Source of the DNA: Hippopus hippopus
Lineage: Eukaryota; Mollusca; Bivalvia; Cardiida; Cardiidae
Direction: 5' to 3'
Length of the DNA: 64,000 nt
NCBI GenBank assembly: GCA_946811185.2
Contig: OX328108.1
Span: 34,160,493-34,224,492 of the forward strand
The position numbers and the translations under genes are program-made. Below the pieces are notes generated by a model. The model did not search any database. It was not told where the DNA came from and saw only the letters and a list, made by a program, of their open reading frames with translations. Within the stretch, counting starts at the first letter, position 1. Each line of letters opens with the position of its first letter. Shown here piece by piece: positions 21,621 through 32,094 of the stretch.

Positions 21621-21883
21621 TGGCTTGCAACACGAAAAAAGGAGCATTCGGACAATTGCGTAAAGTGTCATCTCGAATCAGCCTGCACAGTCCGCGCAGG
21701 CTAATCCGAGATGGCACTTTACGACTACATTAGATTTTGTCATACAGTAGACTTGCGCAAAACAGAAAATTACATAAAAACGGAAAGTGTCATTTCGGAT
21801 TAGCCTGCGCTGACTGTGCAGGCTCATCGGAGACGACACTTTACGCAAATGTCCGAATGCCCCTTTTCGCGTGTTGCAGGCCA
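21621..21883. mobile_element. 263-bp TIR MITE with two GC-rich hairpins, TA duplication
   Basis: The inverted ends TGGCTTGCAACACG / CGTGTTGCAGGCCA extend inward with mismatches, including GCATTCGGAC / GTCCGAATGC. TA lies on both sides. Each half contains its own hairpin, 'CAGCCTGCACAGTCCGCGCA' type and 'TAGCCTGCGCTGACTGTGCA' type, embedded in 'CGTAAAGTGTC...'. The 264-bp sister copy is at 51505-51768. Termini plus TA suggest a Tc1/mariner-superfamily non-autonomous element (inference). Confidence 0.8.
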
Positions 21884-21899
21884 TATAGAAGAGTGTAAA

Positions 21900-22055
21900 T
21901 TTACCATGAGGAAGAGTACCTTATTCCCCCAAAATATGACTTGGCTCATTGTGAGAAAATGTGGTTACCATCTATGTTTCCTTTTCCCAAAATGTTTTCA
22001 AAAACTTTCTTCCTCAAGGTTGTTAAAATGTGGGATTGTATTGCAAAGGGTTAAA
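21900..22055 (-). mobile_element. FB1 fold-back MITE, eroded
   Basis: Core remnants ('TGTGAGAAAATGTGGTTACC') and the short arm ('ATGTGGGATTGTATTGCAAA', GGGTTAA) are visible. The long arm is scrambled. Confidence 0.5.
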
Positions 22056-23010
22056 CATGCACTTGCAGTGAGTGACCATTAAGAAAACGTTGTTTGGAAA
22101 GGAGCCATTGCTTAGTACAAATAATTGCCCCTGTTTCTTTATCTTTAAAAAAGAAAATTGGTTCTGTTTAACTTACCAACGTATATTGCACGTTTGCTCG
22201 CATCCTACTGCGCATATATTTTTGTCATGGATAGCGAATCAAAAGTGCACATATGGTAATACTATTGCAGCACTGAAACAAGTAGCACTTTCTTCTGGTA
22301 GTATTAGTAAAGAGAAAAAAATGGATCTGTGAAATGTCATCGTGAAATAATTAAAATACTGTTGACACAGCGTAACACACCAAACAAGGAAACAAAAGCA
22401 GGAAATTAAAAGCTATGGAAGTATAGCTCTTTCCACTTTGAAAATTATAGTGGAAAAAGGAGAAATTGCTCCAAATGATCAATTTCTCCTTTACCCATTA
22501 TGTCTGCTGAGCGTTTATCCCATTTTTTTCCTTGAAAAAATTAACTTCCTCATTGACCTTCATCACTGTTTTCTGACGGAACAAGCACGGATAGGTGCCA
22601 TTTTTTTTCCTATAATTAGATATATAAATACTATAAGTGTGGAAATTTTAAGAAAAATCTGTCCATTAAAAAGTATGGATTTATGAAAGATTAACCCTTA
22701 ATTTGGTCAAATTATCTCCCTTTTTAACGCAATGGTCCATATATAACATGCAAATTTGTACATTTACAAAGCTTAAAACCATGCTATTATATATTTTTTG
22801 TGCAAAACTAAATGGATTTTCATTAAAATGATGTATATTTGTATAATCTTCTGGTAATTTTTCTGTTTGACTATTAAAGAAAAGTATGTTAATTCCAATA
22901 TAAGCTGAATTTTGGAGCTGTATATACCTTTTTCAAAGGCAAATTTCTCAGAAACAAGCACGGTGACCCATACCTTTTTTTAATATAATCGCCTATAGAC
23001 ATGACGAGCT
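22056..23010. other. Intronic sequence with one eroded FB1 core, otherwise unassigned
   Basis: At 22436-22510 a dyad 'GAAAAAGGAGAAATTGCTCC' / 'CAATTTCTCCTTTACCCATT' is a changed FB1 core. The rest is AT-rich with no recognisable exon. Two AAGCACGG...TGCC/TGACCC phrases (22583 and 22956) hint at another diverged repeat. Confidence 0.45.
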
Positions 23011-23154
23011 TTGTATGTGCAAAGTTTTAAAAAAATCTGTCTGTTGGAAAAATTTGTCATATATGTCGTTAAAAAAGAAAAGATATATTTTTGTTTCCTT
23101 GAAATGTTTTCTTTTTCATGTCAGTTTACAAGTAAATTTAATATGCCTTGCAAT

Positions 23155-23985
23155 AAGTTGTGTCTTGAAATTACATTTTGCTCTGAAAGTTTGTGCCTTG
23201 AAATTGGTTTTCACTCGCAATAGCTTGTGCCTTGAAGAAACTTTTGTCTTGAAAATGCTTGTGTCTTAACCCTTTGCTACATAATACTTAGTTTTAACAA
23301 CCCTGATGAAGATAACCTTTTGAAAACATTGAGGCAAAAAAAGAAAATGCTGGTAAACAGTATTTGCTCCTTTTCCCACATTGTTTTCTGCCCCATCAAA
23401 GGCAGAAATCATCATTAAATTTTTCCCAAATGACAAAGATTTAGATAGGTCCAATTTGAAAGCACTTGCAGATGACAAAAGTTATATGGCACAAATGATT
23501 GGATTTGTATCAGGCAGTTTAAAAAACATTGTGGGAAAAGGAGAAAATGCTGGCTACCAGCATTTTCTCCTTTTCTCACAATGATTTCAAAAGGCCTACT
23601 TCTCATGGTTGTTAAAACTTGGGATTTTGCTGTAAAGGGTTAAGGTACATTTTATTTTGTCGTCTTCCAATGCTTTCAATTTGGTTGAGTGGAAAATTGT
23701 GTCGTTTGGTAAAGAGTTTAAATGGAGAATTTCCCCTTGACAATCAATATATGTTAAAATAGCTTGTGCCTTTCTCTTGAAATCGCTTGTGCCTTGAAAA
23801 AGCCTTCTCTTGAAATAGCTTGTGCTTTGAAATGGCCTTTCCCTTGAAGGAGCTTTTACCCTGAAGTAACTGGTACCTTGACTTGGCTTTTCCCCTGATA
23901 TAACTTGTGCCTTGAAATAATTTGTGCCTCGAACTAGCTTGTACCTTAAATAGTTTTCGTCTGGAAGGAGCTTATGCCATGATTA
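23155..23985 (+). repeat. Short tandem repeat (GCTTGTGCCTTGAAAT), split by FB1 copies
   Basis: Degenerate units of about 16-22 bp based on 'GCTTGTGCCTTGAAAT' occupy 23155-23268 and 23758-23985. Two fold-back MITEs (23266-23643) sit between the parts. Confidence 0.7.
23266..23643. mobile_element. Two joined FB1 fold-back MITEs
   Basis: A forward-type copy opens with TTAACCCTTTGCTACATAAT. A reverse-type copy ends with 'GCTGTAAAGGGTTAA'. They share or overlap the long-arm region near 23390-23440. The right core is a strong dyad (GGAGAAAATGCTGGCTACCAGC). Confidence 0.7.
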
Positions 23986-24204
23986 TAGCTTGAAGGATGA
24001 AAGATTACACATCCAACATTGGAATTCTTGTAAAGTTAACACTGATTAGAGTACAAAATTGAACTATGTTATGATAACCAGATAAACATTTTATTAGCTT
24101 ATTTTAATTGAATTTCTAAAATTCCTCATGCATGGTGCACTTGGTACAGATGCAACTGAAAGTACTTGTCATCTCACTTAAGCATGCGGCCTGTCTGCCT
24201 GTCC

Positions 24205-24355
24205 TGATGATACCCAGTATTTTCTTTTTTTTTTTCTACAATGTTGTCTACACTTTCAAAGAGAAATTTCAGTTTTTGAGTCAGATTTATTTTGTCGTCT
24301 GCAAATACTTCTAAATTGGCTAGGTTTGAATAATTGTCGTTTGGTTAAGGGTTAA
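24205..24355 (+). mobile_element. FB1 fold-back long-arm remnant
   Basis: 'CTACAATGTTGTCTACACTT', 'GTCGTCTGCAAATACTTCTA' and the end 'GTCGTTTGGTTAAGGGTTAA' match the Y arm. The X arm and core are lost. Confidence 0.6.
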
Positions 24356-24470
24356 CATGAAACATGAATAAAGTGATCTGTCCTGCATGATACAATTGAA
24401 ATAGAAAAAAAAGTGAGACCTTTGTATATTTTATCAAACACACAATTATTTTGATGTTTTGTTTCAACAG

Positions 24471-24550
24471 GGTCCATTAATTGGGTGGAGTCATTTGGTT
24501 GTGAATTACAGTGATGGAACTTCGGAAACATACCAGGGCGTTACTTACAG
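24471..24550 (+). CDS. PKD-repeat gene exon B (middle of PKD domain 1)
   Basis: Acceptor TGTTTTGTTTCAACAG before 24471, donor TTACAG|GTCTGT. The 80-bp exon enters on a codon boundary and leaves two bases of a split Arg codon. It encodes GPLIGWSHLVVNYSDG plus TSETYQGVTY. The 'W-x-x-x-V-N-Y-S-D-G' phrase corresponds to the WDFGDG turn of PKD domains in degenerate form. It joins in phase to exons A and C. Confidence 0.85.
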
Positions 24551-24557
24551 GTCTGTT

Positions 24558-24655
24558 TTATATTAACTCTTTCCCACACAACAAAATTTTACACTCCTTT
24601 AAATTGAAATAATCCTGAAGAAGATGCTGGTAATATTTGGTAAAGGGTAAAGGAT
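24558..24655 (-). mobile_element. FB1 remnant immediately after exon B
   Basis: Only 'TTAACTCTTTCCCACACAAC' plus short fragments ('GAAGAAGATGCTGGTAATAT', 'TTTGGTAAAGGG') remain, 8 bp past the splice donor. Confidence 0.5.
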
Positions 24656-24662
24656 TGATAGT

Positions 24663-24950
24663 GTTCAACGCTGTTTTTACATCATTTTAGGTACATTGCA
24701 GCAGCCAGTGCAGCTATCCATGCTCTCCTGGACTTGCTTTTACCAGTACTTTGTACAATATTCTTCCCAAGCCACTGGCTGCTTTTCTACGTAACTGTTG
24801 TCGAAACAACAATCAGAAGTGAAAGAGGAATGAATGTTGTGGCAATGATGATCACCAATACTTTGAAAGAAATTTGTCAAGCTGGAGTTTGAACCAGCAA
24901 CCCCGTGTTTTCAAGTCCTGTAAGCTACGGACTTCTACCTATAAGGGCTC
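24663..24950 (-). mobile_element. tRNA-derived SINE, diverged copy
   Basis: Same family as 15097-15405: shared phrases include 'GCAGCCAGTGCAGCTATCCA', 'TTTTACCAGTACTTTGTACA' and 'AAGCCACTGGCTGCTTTTCT'. The tRNA-like end on the right ('GAGTTTGAACC' B-box remnant near 24885) is decayed. Confidence 0.75.
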
Positions 24951-25081
24951 TGAAAAAGGTTAAAGGAGGGTATTTTATTATTCACCTGGCTGTTTTATCA
25001 AGGCTATCACTTACTGCCATTCAGAGTGTATACATTCAATAAATTTTCTGATTCAGGTTTTTTTCTTTCCTCAAAAACAAC

Positions 25082-25308
25082 TTAACTATACCACACAACA
25101 TAATTTTACACTAGTCCAAACTGAAAGCATTTGCAGACAATAAATCTAATGTGGCTCAAATTGTGTAAGTTGTTTTTGTCAGGGTAGAAAACATTGTGGG
25201 AAAAGGTGAAAACGCTTGTTACCAGCATTTTCTCCTTTTCCCACAATGTTTTCAAATGCCCTCTTCTTCAGGGTCGTTAAAACTCGGGATTGTGTGGTAA
25301 AGGGTTAA
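25082..25308 (-). mobile_element. FB1 fold-back MITE, full length with TTAA both ends
   Basis: TTAACTATACCACACAACAT opens the long arm. The centre is GTTACC and the close is 'GGATTGTGTGGTAAAGGG' plus TTAA. Confidence 0.85.
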
Positions 25309-25859
25309 GCAACAGATGTGGATGAACCCTCGGTGTACCATTCATAAATACATTTCCCTCTGCCATCATGTAGATCAAGATCAGACTGCACATTTTATGC
25401 AGTCTGATGTTAGATATACATTCTCCATCATGCTGAGACATTCTGTACAAATGCAGCTTTGAAATGGCGATCATTTGATTGACTTTTTCCCTACCTAAAA
25501 TCTCTTTAGCTCAGCTGTCTTGGAAGAAAACATTGAGGTATTGCGGTAGCCCTGCCTGGTGTTGTCGTCCGGTCTGCATTCTTGTCACAAGTTCAAAAAT
25601 TTTGTTGTTTGGTAAAGAGCTGATATTTACTTCAAGTCAAGAGAAATATTATCTAGCAGGTGGTATCCCATGTGTCATAAATATGATATGCTATAATCTT
25701 CCTCATGATATATCATACTGCCAGTCTAATAGGCATATCAGTAAATGAGGACCATAGGGGTTTTGTGGAAGAGTTTGAATCGGAAATCATCTGCTTGCAA
25801 CATTTTGTCTCAGCCAATCAGAACGGTTGTCATGGAATGCACAAACCCATACAAGACCT

Positions 25860-26140
25860 TAACCCTTTACCAAACAATCCCTTGTTGTAGTTACCCTCAA
25901 GTAGAAGACGTTTGAAAACTTTTTGGGAAAAGAAGAAAATACTGGTAACCAGCATTTCCTCCTTTCTCCACTGAGTTTTCTAAAGCCTTCTCCATCATGG
26001 TTGTTAAAAGTTTGGATTTTGTTGTAAAGGTTTAACCCTTTGCATGAAAGGAGGTTTTTTGAAAATATAATGGGAAAAGGAGAAAATGCTGGAAACCAGC
26101 ATTTCCTTTTTCCCCACAATGTTTTCTACAATTTTTTTGG
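25860..26140. mobile_element. FB1 variants: short-arm/short-arm copy plus partial copy
   Basis: 25860-26035 has a short X arm on both sides ('TTTACCAAACAATCCCTTG' and the inverted 'GTTTGGATTTTGTTGTAAAG'), unlike the usual asymmetric element. A second core follows at 26050-26130 ('GAAAATGCTGGAAACCAGCA'). Confidence 0.65.
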
Positions 26141-26239
26141 GGGGGGGGGAGGTTAGGTTATTCTTTTCTATGTAAGTTGTTTGCTTTACAGACTCTCTAC
26201 TTTAAACGTATTTATTTTACATTGATTGAGAAACAAGTT

Positions 26240-26415
26240 CTTACAACTTATACCAATCTCTCTCAATTCTGCTTCCTGGGAACTACACCAGTACTCACGC
26301 TGAATGTTTGGGCCAATGAACAATCCCAAAGTTGACACCTGCTCCCGGGTATTGAACTTGAGACCTTAAGGTTACAAGGCCAATGTTCTACTAAACAACC
26401 ACAGACACCACATGT
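26240..26415 (-). mobile_element. tRNA-derived SINE, second family
   Basis: Read on the - strand it contains 'GTTTAGTAGAACATTGGCCT', then 'CAAGTTCAATACCCGGGAGC' (B-box-like), then 'TTCATTGGCCCAAACATTCA'. The same sequence occurs on the + strand around 38968-39016 and 39694-39800. Confidence 0.65.
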
Positions 26416-26468
26416 TACAGACTCTTTATGATTTATGTCTTTGTAGATGCCAATTGCATGATTCATTT

Positions 26469-26703
26469 ATGTAACTCTTGACCGAATGACAAAACTTTTG
26501 AAAGGACCAAACTAAAAGTCATTGCAGATGACAAATGTAGCTTAAATGATTACTTCCGTCTCTGGTACATTAGGAAACACTGTTGGAAAAGGGAAAAATA
26601 TTTGTTACCCCCATTTTCTGTTTTTCCCACTTTTTCCTACAATGTATTCAAAAGCCTTCTCTTTCAGGGTCGTTAAAATTGGGATTATGTGGTAAAAGAA
26701 TAA
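26469..26703 (-). mobile_element. FB1 fold-back MITE, diverged
   Basis: 'TAACTCTTGACCGAATGACA' opens, the core reads 'AAAATATTTGTTACCCCCAT', and the end is 'GGGATTATGTGGTAAAAG'. Long arm on the left. Confidence 0.65.
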
Positions 26704-27032
26704 AAGCCAGTGGAGCAGCAGAGGGCCATCATGGCCCTCTAGTTTTTATGAATGGCGTATGAATGTCATAGCATCACATTTTGATGAATCAAATCGCAAA
26801 TGATGCATGCTTATTCCTTGAACGAGATACGTCATCATAGTATCATATTTGGAACAGTATTACACACCGTAAATAAAGGTTTTTAACAGAATTTTTTTTT
26901 TGTCCTGTGTGATACTTTAGGGTTTATGATAAAGGTTTAAACAGGAAACAACACATATGCACATGCCATGATTTTTGTTGCTGAGTAGTACAAGGTTGAT
27001 ATTACTAGTTTTTTTGTTTTTATTTGTTAAAG

Positions 27033-27197
27033 ATGGACACATAGCTTCTTGTCAACGGGAATACAGAGAATCGAGGCCATTCTGGTTGGGGCACAAGAAG
27101 CCCCCATAGAGGTTGTGACCTCTTTCTTGATTGTGGAAGAGCCAATCAGAAATATAAGCCTGCAGGGACCTTCACTGGTCAGGGTCAATGATAGGAT
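27033..27197 (+). CDS. PKD-repeat gene exon C (end of PKD 1, start of PKD 2)
   Basis: The acceptor tract TTTTTTTGTTTTTATTTGTTAAAG precedes 27033; the donor is GGAT|GTAAGT. The first base completes the Arg codon from exon B, and two bases are left at the end. It encodes WTHSFLSTGIQRIEAILVGA... ending ...GPSLVRVNDR. 'H-x-F-x-x-x-G-x-x' followed by 'IEAILVGA' is the final strand pair of a PKD domain, and 'VEEPIRNISLQGP' is a typical interdomain link with one NIS sequon. Confidence 0.9.
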
Positions 27198-27332
27198 GTA
27201 AGTATGTGTTTGTTCCTGTCATAGTCAAATGCCAAAGTTCTTTTTACCTCCTTTATGCCCAGTCATACACTACATGAGGCTGAATGTTGTTGCATCCTAA
27301 AATAACATTCATTAGTTAGCTCAGCTGTTTTT

Positions 27333-29098
27333 AGCTCACCTGAGCACGAAGTGCTCAGGATGAGCTATTGTGATCACTCAACGTCCGTCGGCGTCCGTCG
27401 TCCGTCCGTCCGTTCACATTTCTTTGTTTACACTCTAGCATCTACAAATATTAACCAATCAGCACCAAACTTGGTCAAATGGATGAGTTTGATTATGGGT
27501 CTAATCGGACCAGAACAACTGGAGTTATTTGCCCTTGAATTAGAAAAATTGCTATATTTGACTTTGTTTACACTCTAGCATCTACAAATATCAACCAATC
27601 AGCACCAAACTTGGTCAAAATATATATGACCATAAGATCTCAGATGAGTTTGATTATGGGTCTAATCCGACCAGAACAACTGGAGTTATTTGCCCTTGAA
27701 TTAGAAAAATTGCTATATTTGACTTTATTTACACTCTAGCATCTACAAATATCAACCAATCAGCACCAAACTTGGTCAAAATATATATGACCATAAGATC
27801 TCAGATGAGCTTGATTATGGATCTAATCCGACCAGAACAACTGGAGTTATTTGCCCTTGAATTAGAAAAATTGCTATATTTGACTTTGTTTACACTCTAG
27901 CATCTACAAATATCAACCAATCAGCACCAAACTTGGTCAAAATATATATGATCATAAGATCTCGGATGAGTTTGATTATGGGTCTAATCGGACCAGAACA
28001 ACTGGAGTTATTTGCCCTTGAATTAGAAAAATTGCTATATTTGACTTTGTTTACACTCTAGCATCTACAAATATAAACCAATCAGCACTAAACTTGGTCA
28101 AAATATATATGACCATAAGATCTCAGATGAGTTTGATTATGGGTCCAATCGGACCGGAACAACTGGAGTTATTTGCCCTTGAATTAGAAAGTTCTTCAGA
28201 ATATTTCTTTGTCCGGAGCATAACTTTGTCATCTCCATTCCAATTGACTTGAAACTTGGCATTTTTGTTTGTTGCAATAATAGGAAGTGCAGTGTGAAAG
28301 AACCATAATCCTACCTCGTACTGTCTATGAGTTATTTCCCTTCGATTGTCATTTTTACAGCATTTTCTGCTTGTCCGGAATGTAACTTTGTCATCTCTAG
28401 CCTGAACATCTTCAAATTTGGTATGCATGATTGTTGAAAAATTACGGAGTGCAGTGTACAAGAACCATAACTCCTCCTAGCACGAATTTTGAGTTATTCC
28501 CCCTTTTACCTTCATTTTTTATAGCATTTCTTGCTTGTCCGGAGCAAAACTTTGTAGGAATGACTTGAAATATGGTATGCTTATTTGTTGAAATATTTGG
28601 AAATGCAGTGCACAAGCATTGTAACTCTACCTCGTGCTGTCTTTGAGTTATTTCCCTTTGATCGTCATTTTTACAGCATTTAATGCTTGTCCGGAATATA
28701 ACTTTGTCATCTCAAGTCAGAACGACTTCAGACTTGGTGTGCATGTTTGTTGTAATATTACTGAGTACATCGCGCAAGAACAATAACTCTACCTAGCTCT
28801 GATTCTGAGTAATTCTACTTTGATCTTCATTTTTTTTACAGTATTTCTTGCTTGTCCGGAACGGAACTTTGAAGTCTCAAGTCAAATTGACTTGAGACTT
28901 GGTAAACATGTTTGTTGCATTTCCTGCCCTTTGCGATTATTATACCTCCTTGACAACTGGCGGTGGGAAGGGCATATCTTGCGACAATTTGCCGCTCGTT
29001 TCATTATCATTTTGCCTTGTTATTTGGTATTTATCTCATTGTAGACCTTTACTGCTTAGTACTCAGGTGAGCGATATAGGACCATCATGGTCCTCTTG
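27333..29098 (+). mobile_element. TT-type element (AGCTCACCTGAG family) with two kinds of tandem core
   Basis: AGCTCACCTGAGCACGAAGTGCTC opens after TT, then a CGTCCGTC microsatellite. Four to five highly similar ~165-bp units (27420-28190) share 'CTCTAGCATCTACAAATATC' and 'GACCAGAACAACTGGAGTTA'. They are followed by ~180-bp units of another type (28200-28900; 'TGTCCGGAGCATAACTTTGT'). The right tip is CTCAGGTGAGCGATATAGG plus the ACCATCATGGT hairpin, TCCTCTTG, then TT. The low divergence of the first block suggests recent expansion. Confidence 0.8.
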
Positions 29099-29101
29099 TT
29101 T

Positions 29102-29920
29102 AAAAAAAACGATGAGTTACTGTCATAGTCCTGACATGGTCTGTGTCACTGTCATGCAAAAACTTTGACTTTTTGTAATATCTATTTTATTACAGAAGAT
29201 ATTCACTGAAAACCTTGACTCTGTGTAAATAAGCAAAAGTGGAGCTCGTTAAACAGGGGCAGTAAAGCATCAAAATATTTTTGACACATTGATGCCCCTT
29301 TTTTGACTTAAATTTTTTCACTGAAAATCAAGCACATGCAGCCAAGTGTTGGCATCTGCATTCAGTGCTCTTGTTATGTTTCTTCCCCCCCCTCCCGTCA
29401 GGGTCGGGAGACATATTGTTTTTCCCCGTGCAGCCGTCCGTCCGTCTTCCGTCTGTCTGTCTGTCTGTCTGTCCATCACAAATCATTTTGGCTCTATAAC
29501 TCGAAAACCTTTTAAGATATTTTGATAAAATTTCACACATTTGTAAAGCACCATGAGATGAAGTGTCATGCACAAGAACCATAACTCTGGCTTGTATATT
29601 TTTGAGTTATTTCCCTTTGATTATTTTCCTTCACAAATCGTGTCCGCTCTGTAACTCGAAAACCTTTTAAGATATTTTAATAAAACTTCACACATTAGAA
29701 CAGCACCAAGAGACGAAGTGTCATGCACAAGAACCATAACTCTGGCTTGTATATTTTTCGAGTTATTTCCCTTTCATTATTTTCCTTACTCATTTTACAT
29801 ACAACTTCGTGTCCACTCTATAACTCGAAAAATGACCATTACTTAGTTAGAAATTGCCTTTGTGACATATCAATCCTTCTGATACCAAAAAGGGGGGGGG
29901 AGACATCTGTTTTTTTTTTG
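29102..29920 (+). mobile_element. Two further TT-type element fragments
   Basis: 29102-29375 matches the 3-prime part of the element at 13525-14405, ending 'AAGTGTTGGCATCTGCATTC' plus TCTTG. From 29383 a C-rich start leads to a TCTG/TCCG microsatellite (29430-29475) and 2-3 units with 'ATAACTCGAAAACCTTTTAA' and 'AGTGTCATGCACAAGAACCA'. Confidence 0.55.
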
Positions 29921-30280
29921 TAGAAAAACAAGTTCTAGTTTTTTTATTGCTTGCGTATTCTGCAAATGCTATCAGTTTGGACGAGTCTAAAATTTTATTG
30001 TCTGATAGAGAGCTAACCCATTGCCAAACAGTCCCAAGTTTCAAGAACCATACAATCTCTGAAGTCTTACCTTGATCTTCTGTGCCAAGAAAAACATAAA
30101 GAAGTTGTATTTACCCTGTACCACTCAATCCTTAGTTTTAACAACCATGACTTCAAAGGCCTTAAAAAAACATTGTTGTAAAAGAAGGAAGTAATGGTAA
30201 CCAGCATTTTCTCCTTTTCCAACTGTTTTCCATCATTTCAAGGTCAATCCTGTCATTTGAGCCACATATGTTGTCTGGAA

Positions 30281-30622
30281 AATGTCCCCTCATCCAAGCT
30301 TTAGTGATGGATGAGGGGCATTATTTGAGTGAAGGCGGAGGCTGAGCATGTGTACAATAGAAGTTTATTCTAAACACTATTCTATTACCCGCAGTTTGAA
30401 AGAAACAAATACACCTATTACGTCGCTACCGGAAGTAAGCTCCATGTGAGTTCATAATTTAAAGGCGACAAATGTTTTGTTGGACAACAAACATATTTCA
30501 GGATGGGTTCAAAGCATTTGTTACAACATTTAGATGGGAGGGAGTATGTATACATGCACAGCCACCGGCTTTACTCAAATAATGCTCCACATCCATCACT
30601 AAAGCGTGGATGAGGGGACATT
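30281..30622. mobile_element. 342-bp palindromic element carrying DIRS-terminus-like sequence
   Basis: The arms of about 75 bp are near-perfect inverted repeats: 'AATGTCCCCTCATCCAAGCT' on the left and AGCGTGGATGAGGGGACATT on the right. Bases about 30317-30425 also match the reverse complement of the right DIRS terminus (38010-38142), sharing 'GCAGTTTGAAAGAAACAAAT'. It directly abuts the left DIRS end. Confidence 0.65.
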
Positions 30623-30807
30623 ATTTTTCGTAAGCCTTTGGCTTTCACATGTATACAATTGCATCTTTAAAGTAAACAAAACATTTGATGCTGCAATACC
30701 AATAGAACTGTATTATCCTCAGTGAATACATATAAATTCAAACAGTTAATCATTGTTCACTGCAAAAACGCTCTGTGTAAATGAGATATCCTTACCAAGG
30801 GAATGTC

Positions 30808-31850
30808 TTAATTAGACCTTTTTTTGAAATTTTTATCAGAAAACCAGTCTGCTGTGTTAAGAATACTATCAAGAGAACAGCCTTTGTTGAAAGCTGCTGA
30901 TGTTGATGCACCTCTGAAGGAATGAGCTTTAAACATATCAGTATCTATACCGTAAGCACTTAAAACGCATTTTAACCATCTAGCTATGGTACTGGTAGTG
31001 ACTGATTTGTAGGTAACATGTGAAACAAGAACATTTTGACTCAAACAAACAGATTTGGTCATTTCAATGTAATGAAGTAAAGTATGCAAAGCACAAAGAT
31101 GCTCATCACTATAATGTTCAAGTTGTAACATGTATGAGTGTCCATATCTGGAGGTTTTTAACCCTTCAGGGAAGTGAAAGAGAACATGACCATCCTGAAC
31201 AGTCATATTATCCAAACACATGGATTGTAATGTTTGAGCTCTGAGAGCTACAGCCAGGGCAATGAGCTGTAGTTTTTAATGTAAGAAGTTTTTAAGTGAA
31301 TTCCTCAAGTGGAAATAAGCCTTTGGGGTAATTAAGAACTAACGACACATCCCAAGTGAACATATATCTTTATTATATAGTCCCTTCATAAATCTGTTAA
31401 TAAGAACAGCGTTTGAGCACCAACTGTTACCAAAAAAAGCTAAAGTCTGTAAAAGCATGGCTTTATGTGTATTCAAAACACTGTACGACTTGCCAGTTTT
31501 ATAAAGAAAGAACAAGAAATGTAGAACTAAAGTTTCAGTTGTAATAAAGGGATTGGCAAACCTGATACCATTCCAAAACAACCACCTTCTCCAAGCAGTA
31601 CTGTTTCCTAGTTCCTTCTTTCCATGAGGAAGAGATAATGTCCGTAATTTTTTTCTGAATTCCTTGACTACCAAGGGCTGTCCTGAGACCATTGTTGCGA
31701 TGATCCATAAACTTCGAGCAAGGGGATGTTGATTTCCATTGTGAGCCAAAGTGAGTAGATCTTTGTGTTGAGGTAATCTGACAGGAAAAGAACACATATT
31801 TTCTAGAAGCACTGGAAACCATGTTTGAGCTCTCCAAAGAGGGAAAATAA
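30808..31850 (-). pseudogene. DIRS tyrosine recombinase, inactive
   Basis: The N-terminal part reads '...WRAQTWFPVLLENM', then 'LPQHKDLLTL', in the frame of 31339-31812. The catalytic half contains box-I arginine in 'ALRAQTL' (near 31235) and the H-x-x-R motif in 'AHSFRGASTSAA' with 'ADWFSDKNF' after it, as in phage-type recombinases. The expected nucleophile tyrosine a few residues later is absent: the frame reads FKKRSN and stops at 30808. A stop and frame change lie between the two halves (31222-31338). In living DIRS elements this enzyme integrates circular DNA without target duplication. Confidence 0.85.
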
Positions 31851-31872
31851 GAATAGATGTCTTAACCCTATC

Positions 31873-32094
31873 CTAAATAACCTTATTTATGACCCTTCCA
31901 ATCAAATTAAATGGAGGGAAAATATATGGTTGTAAACAACCCCAATCCAAGGTGAAAGCATCAAAATGAAAGGCTTCAGGGTCTGGAAACCAAGAAACAT
32001 AAGGACTTGTCCTTTTATTTAATCTAGAAGCAAACAGATCTACATCTGAAACAAAGAACTGTTTACATATTCTCAAGAAAGTATCATTTTTATT
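31873..32094 (-). pseudogene. DIRS RNase H C-terminal/linker region
   Basis: The segment reads '...CKQFFVSDVDLFASRLN' followed by 'YVSWFPDPEAFHFDAFTLDW', then 'IFPPFNLIGRVI'. The phrase 'DLFASR-N...P-Y-SW-PDP-A...DAF...W....FPPF' is a strong hallmark of DIRS and related reverse transcriptases between RNase H and recombinase. It is separated from the rest of RNase H only by the insertion at 32095. Confidence 0.85.

Noticed and set aside
29384..29475. Coding or regulatory signal in C-rich/TCTG stretch
   Set aside because: It is a microsatellite at the start of a repeat element, as in the other array elements.
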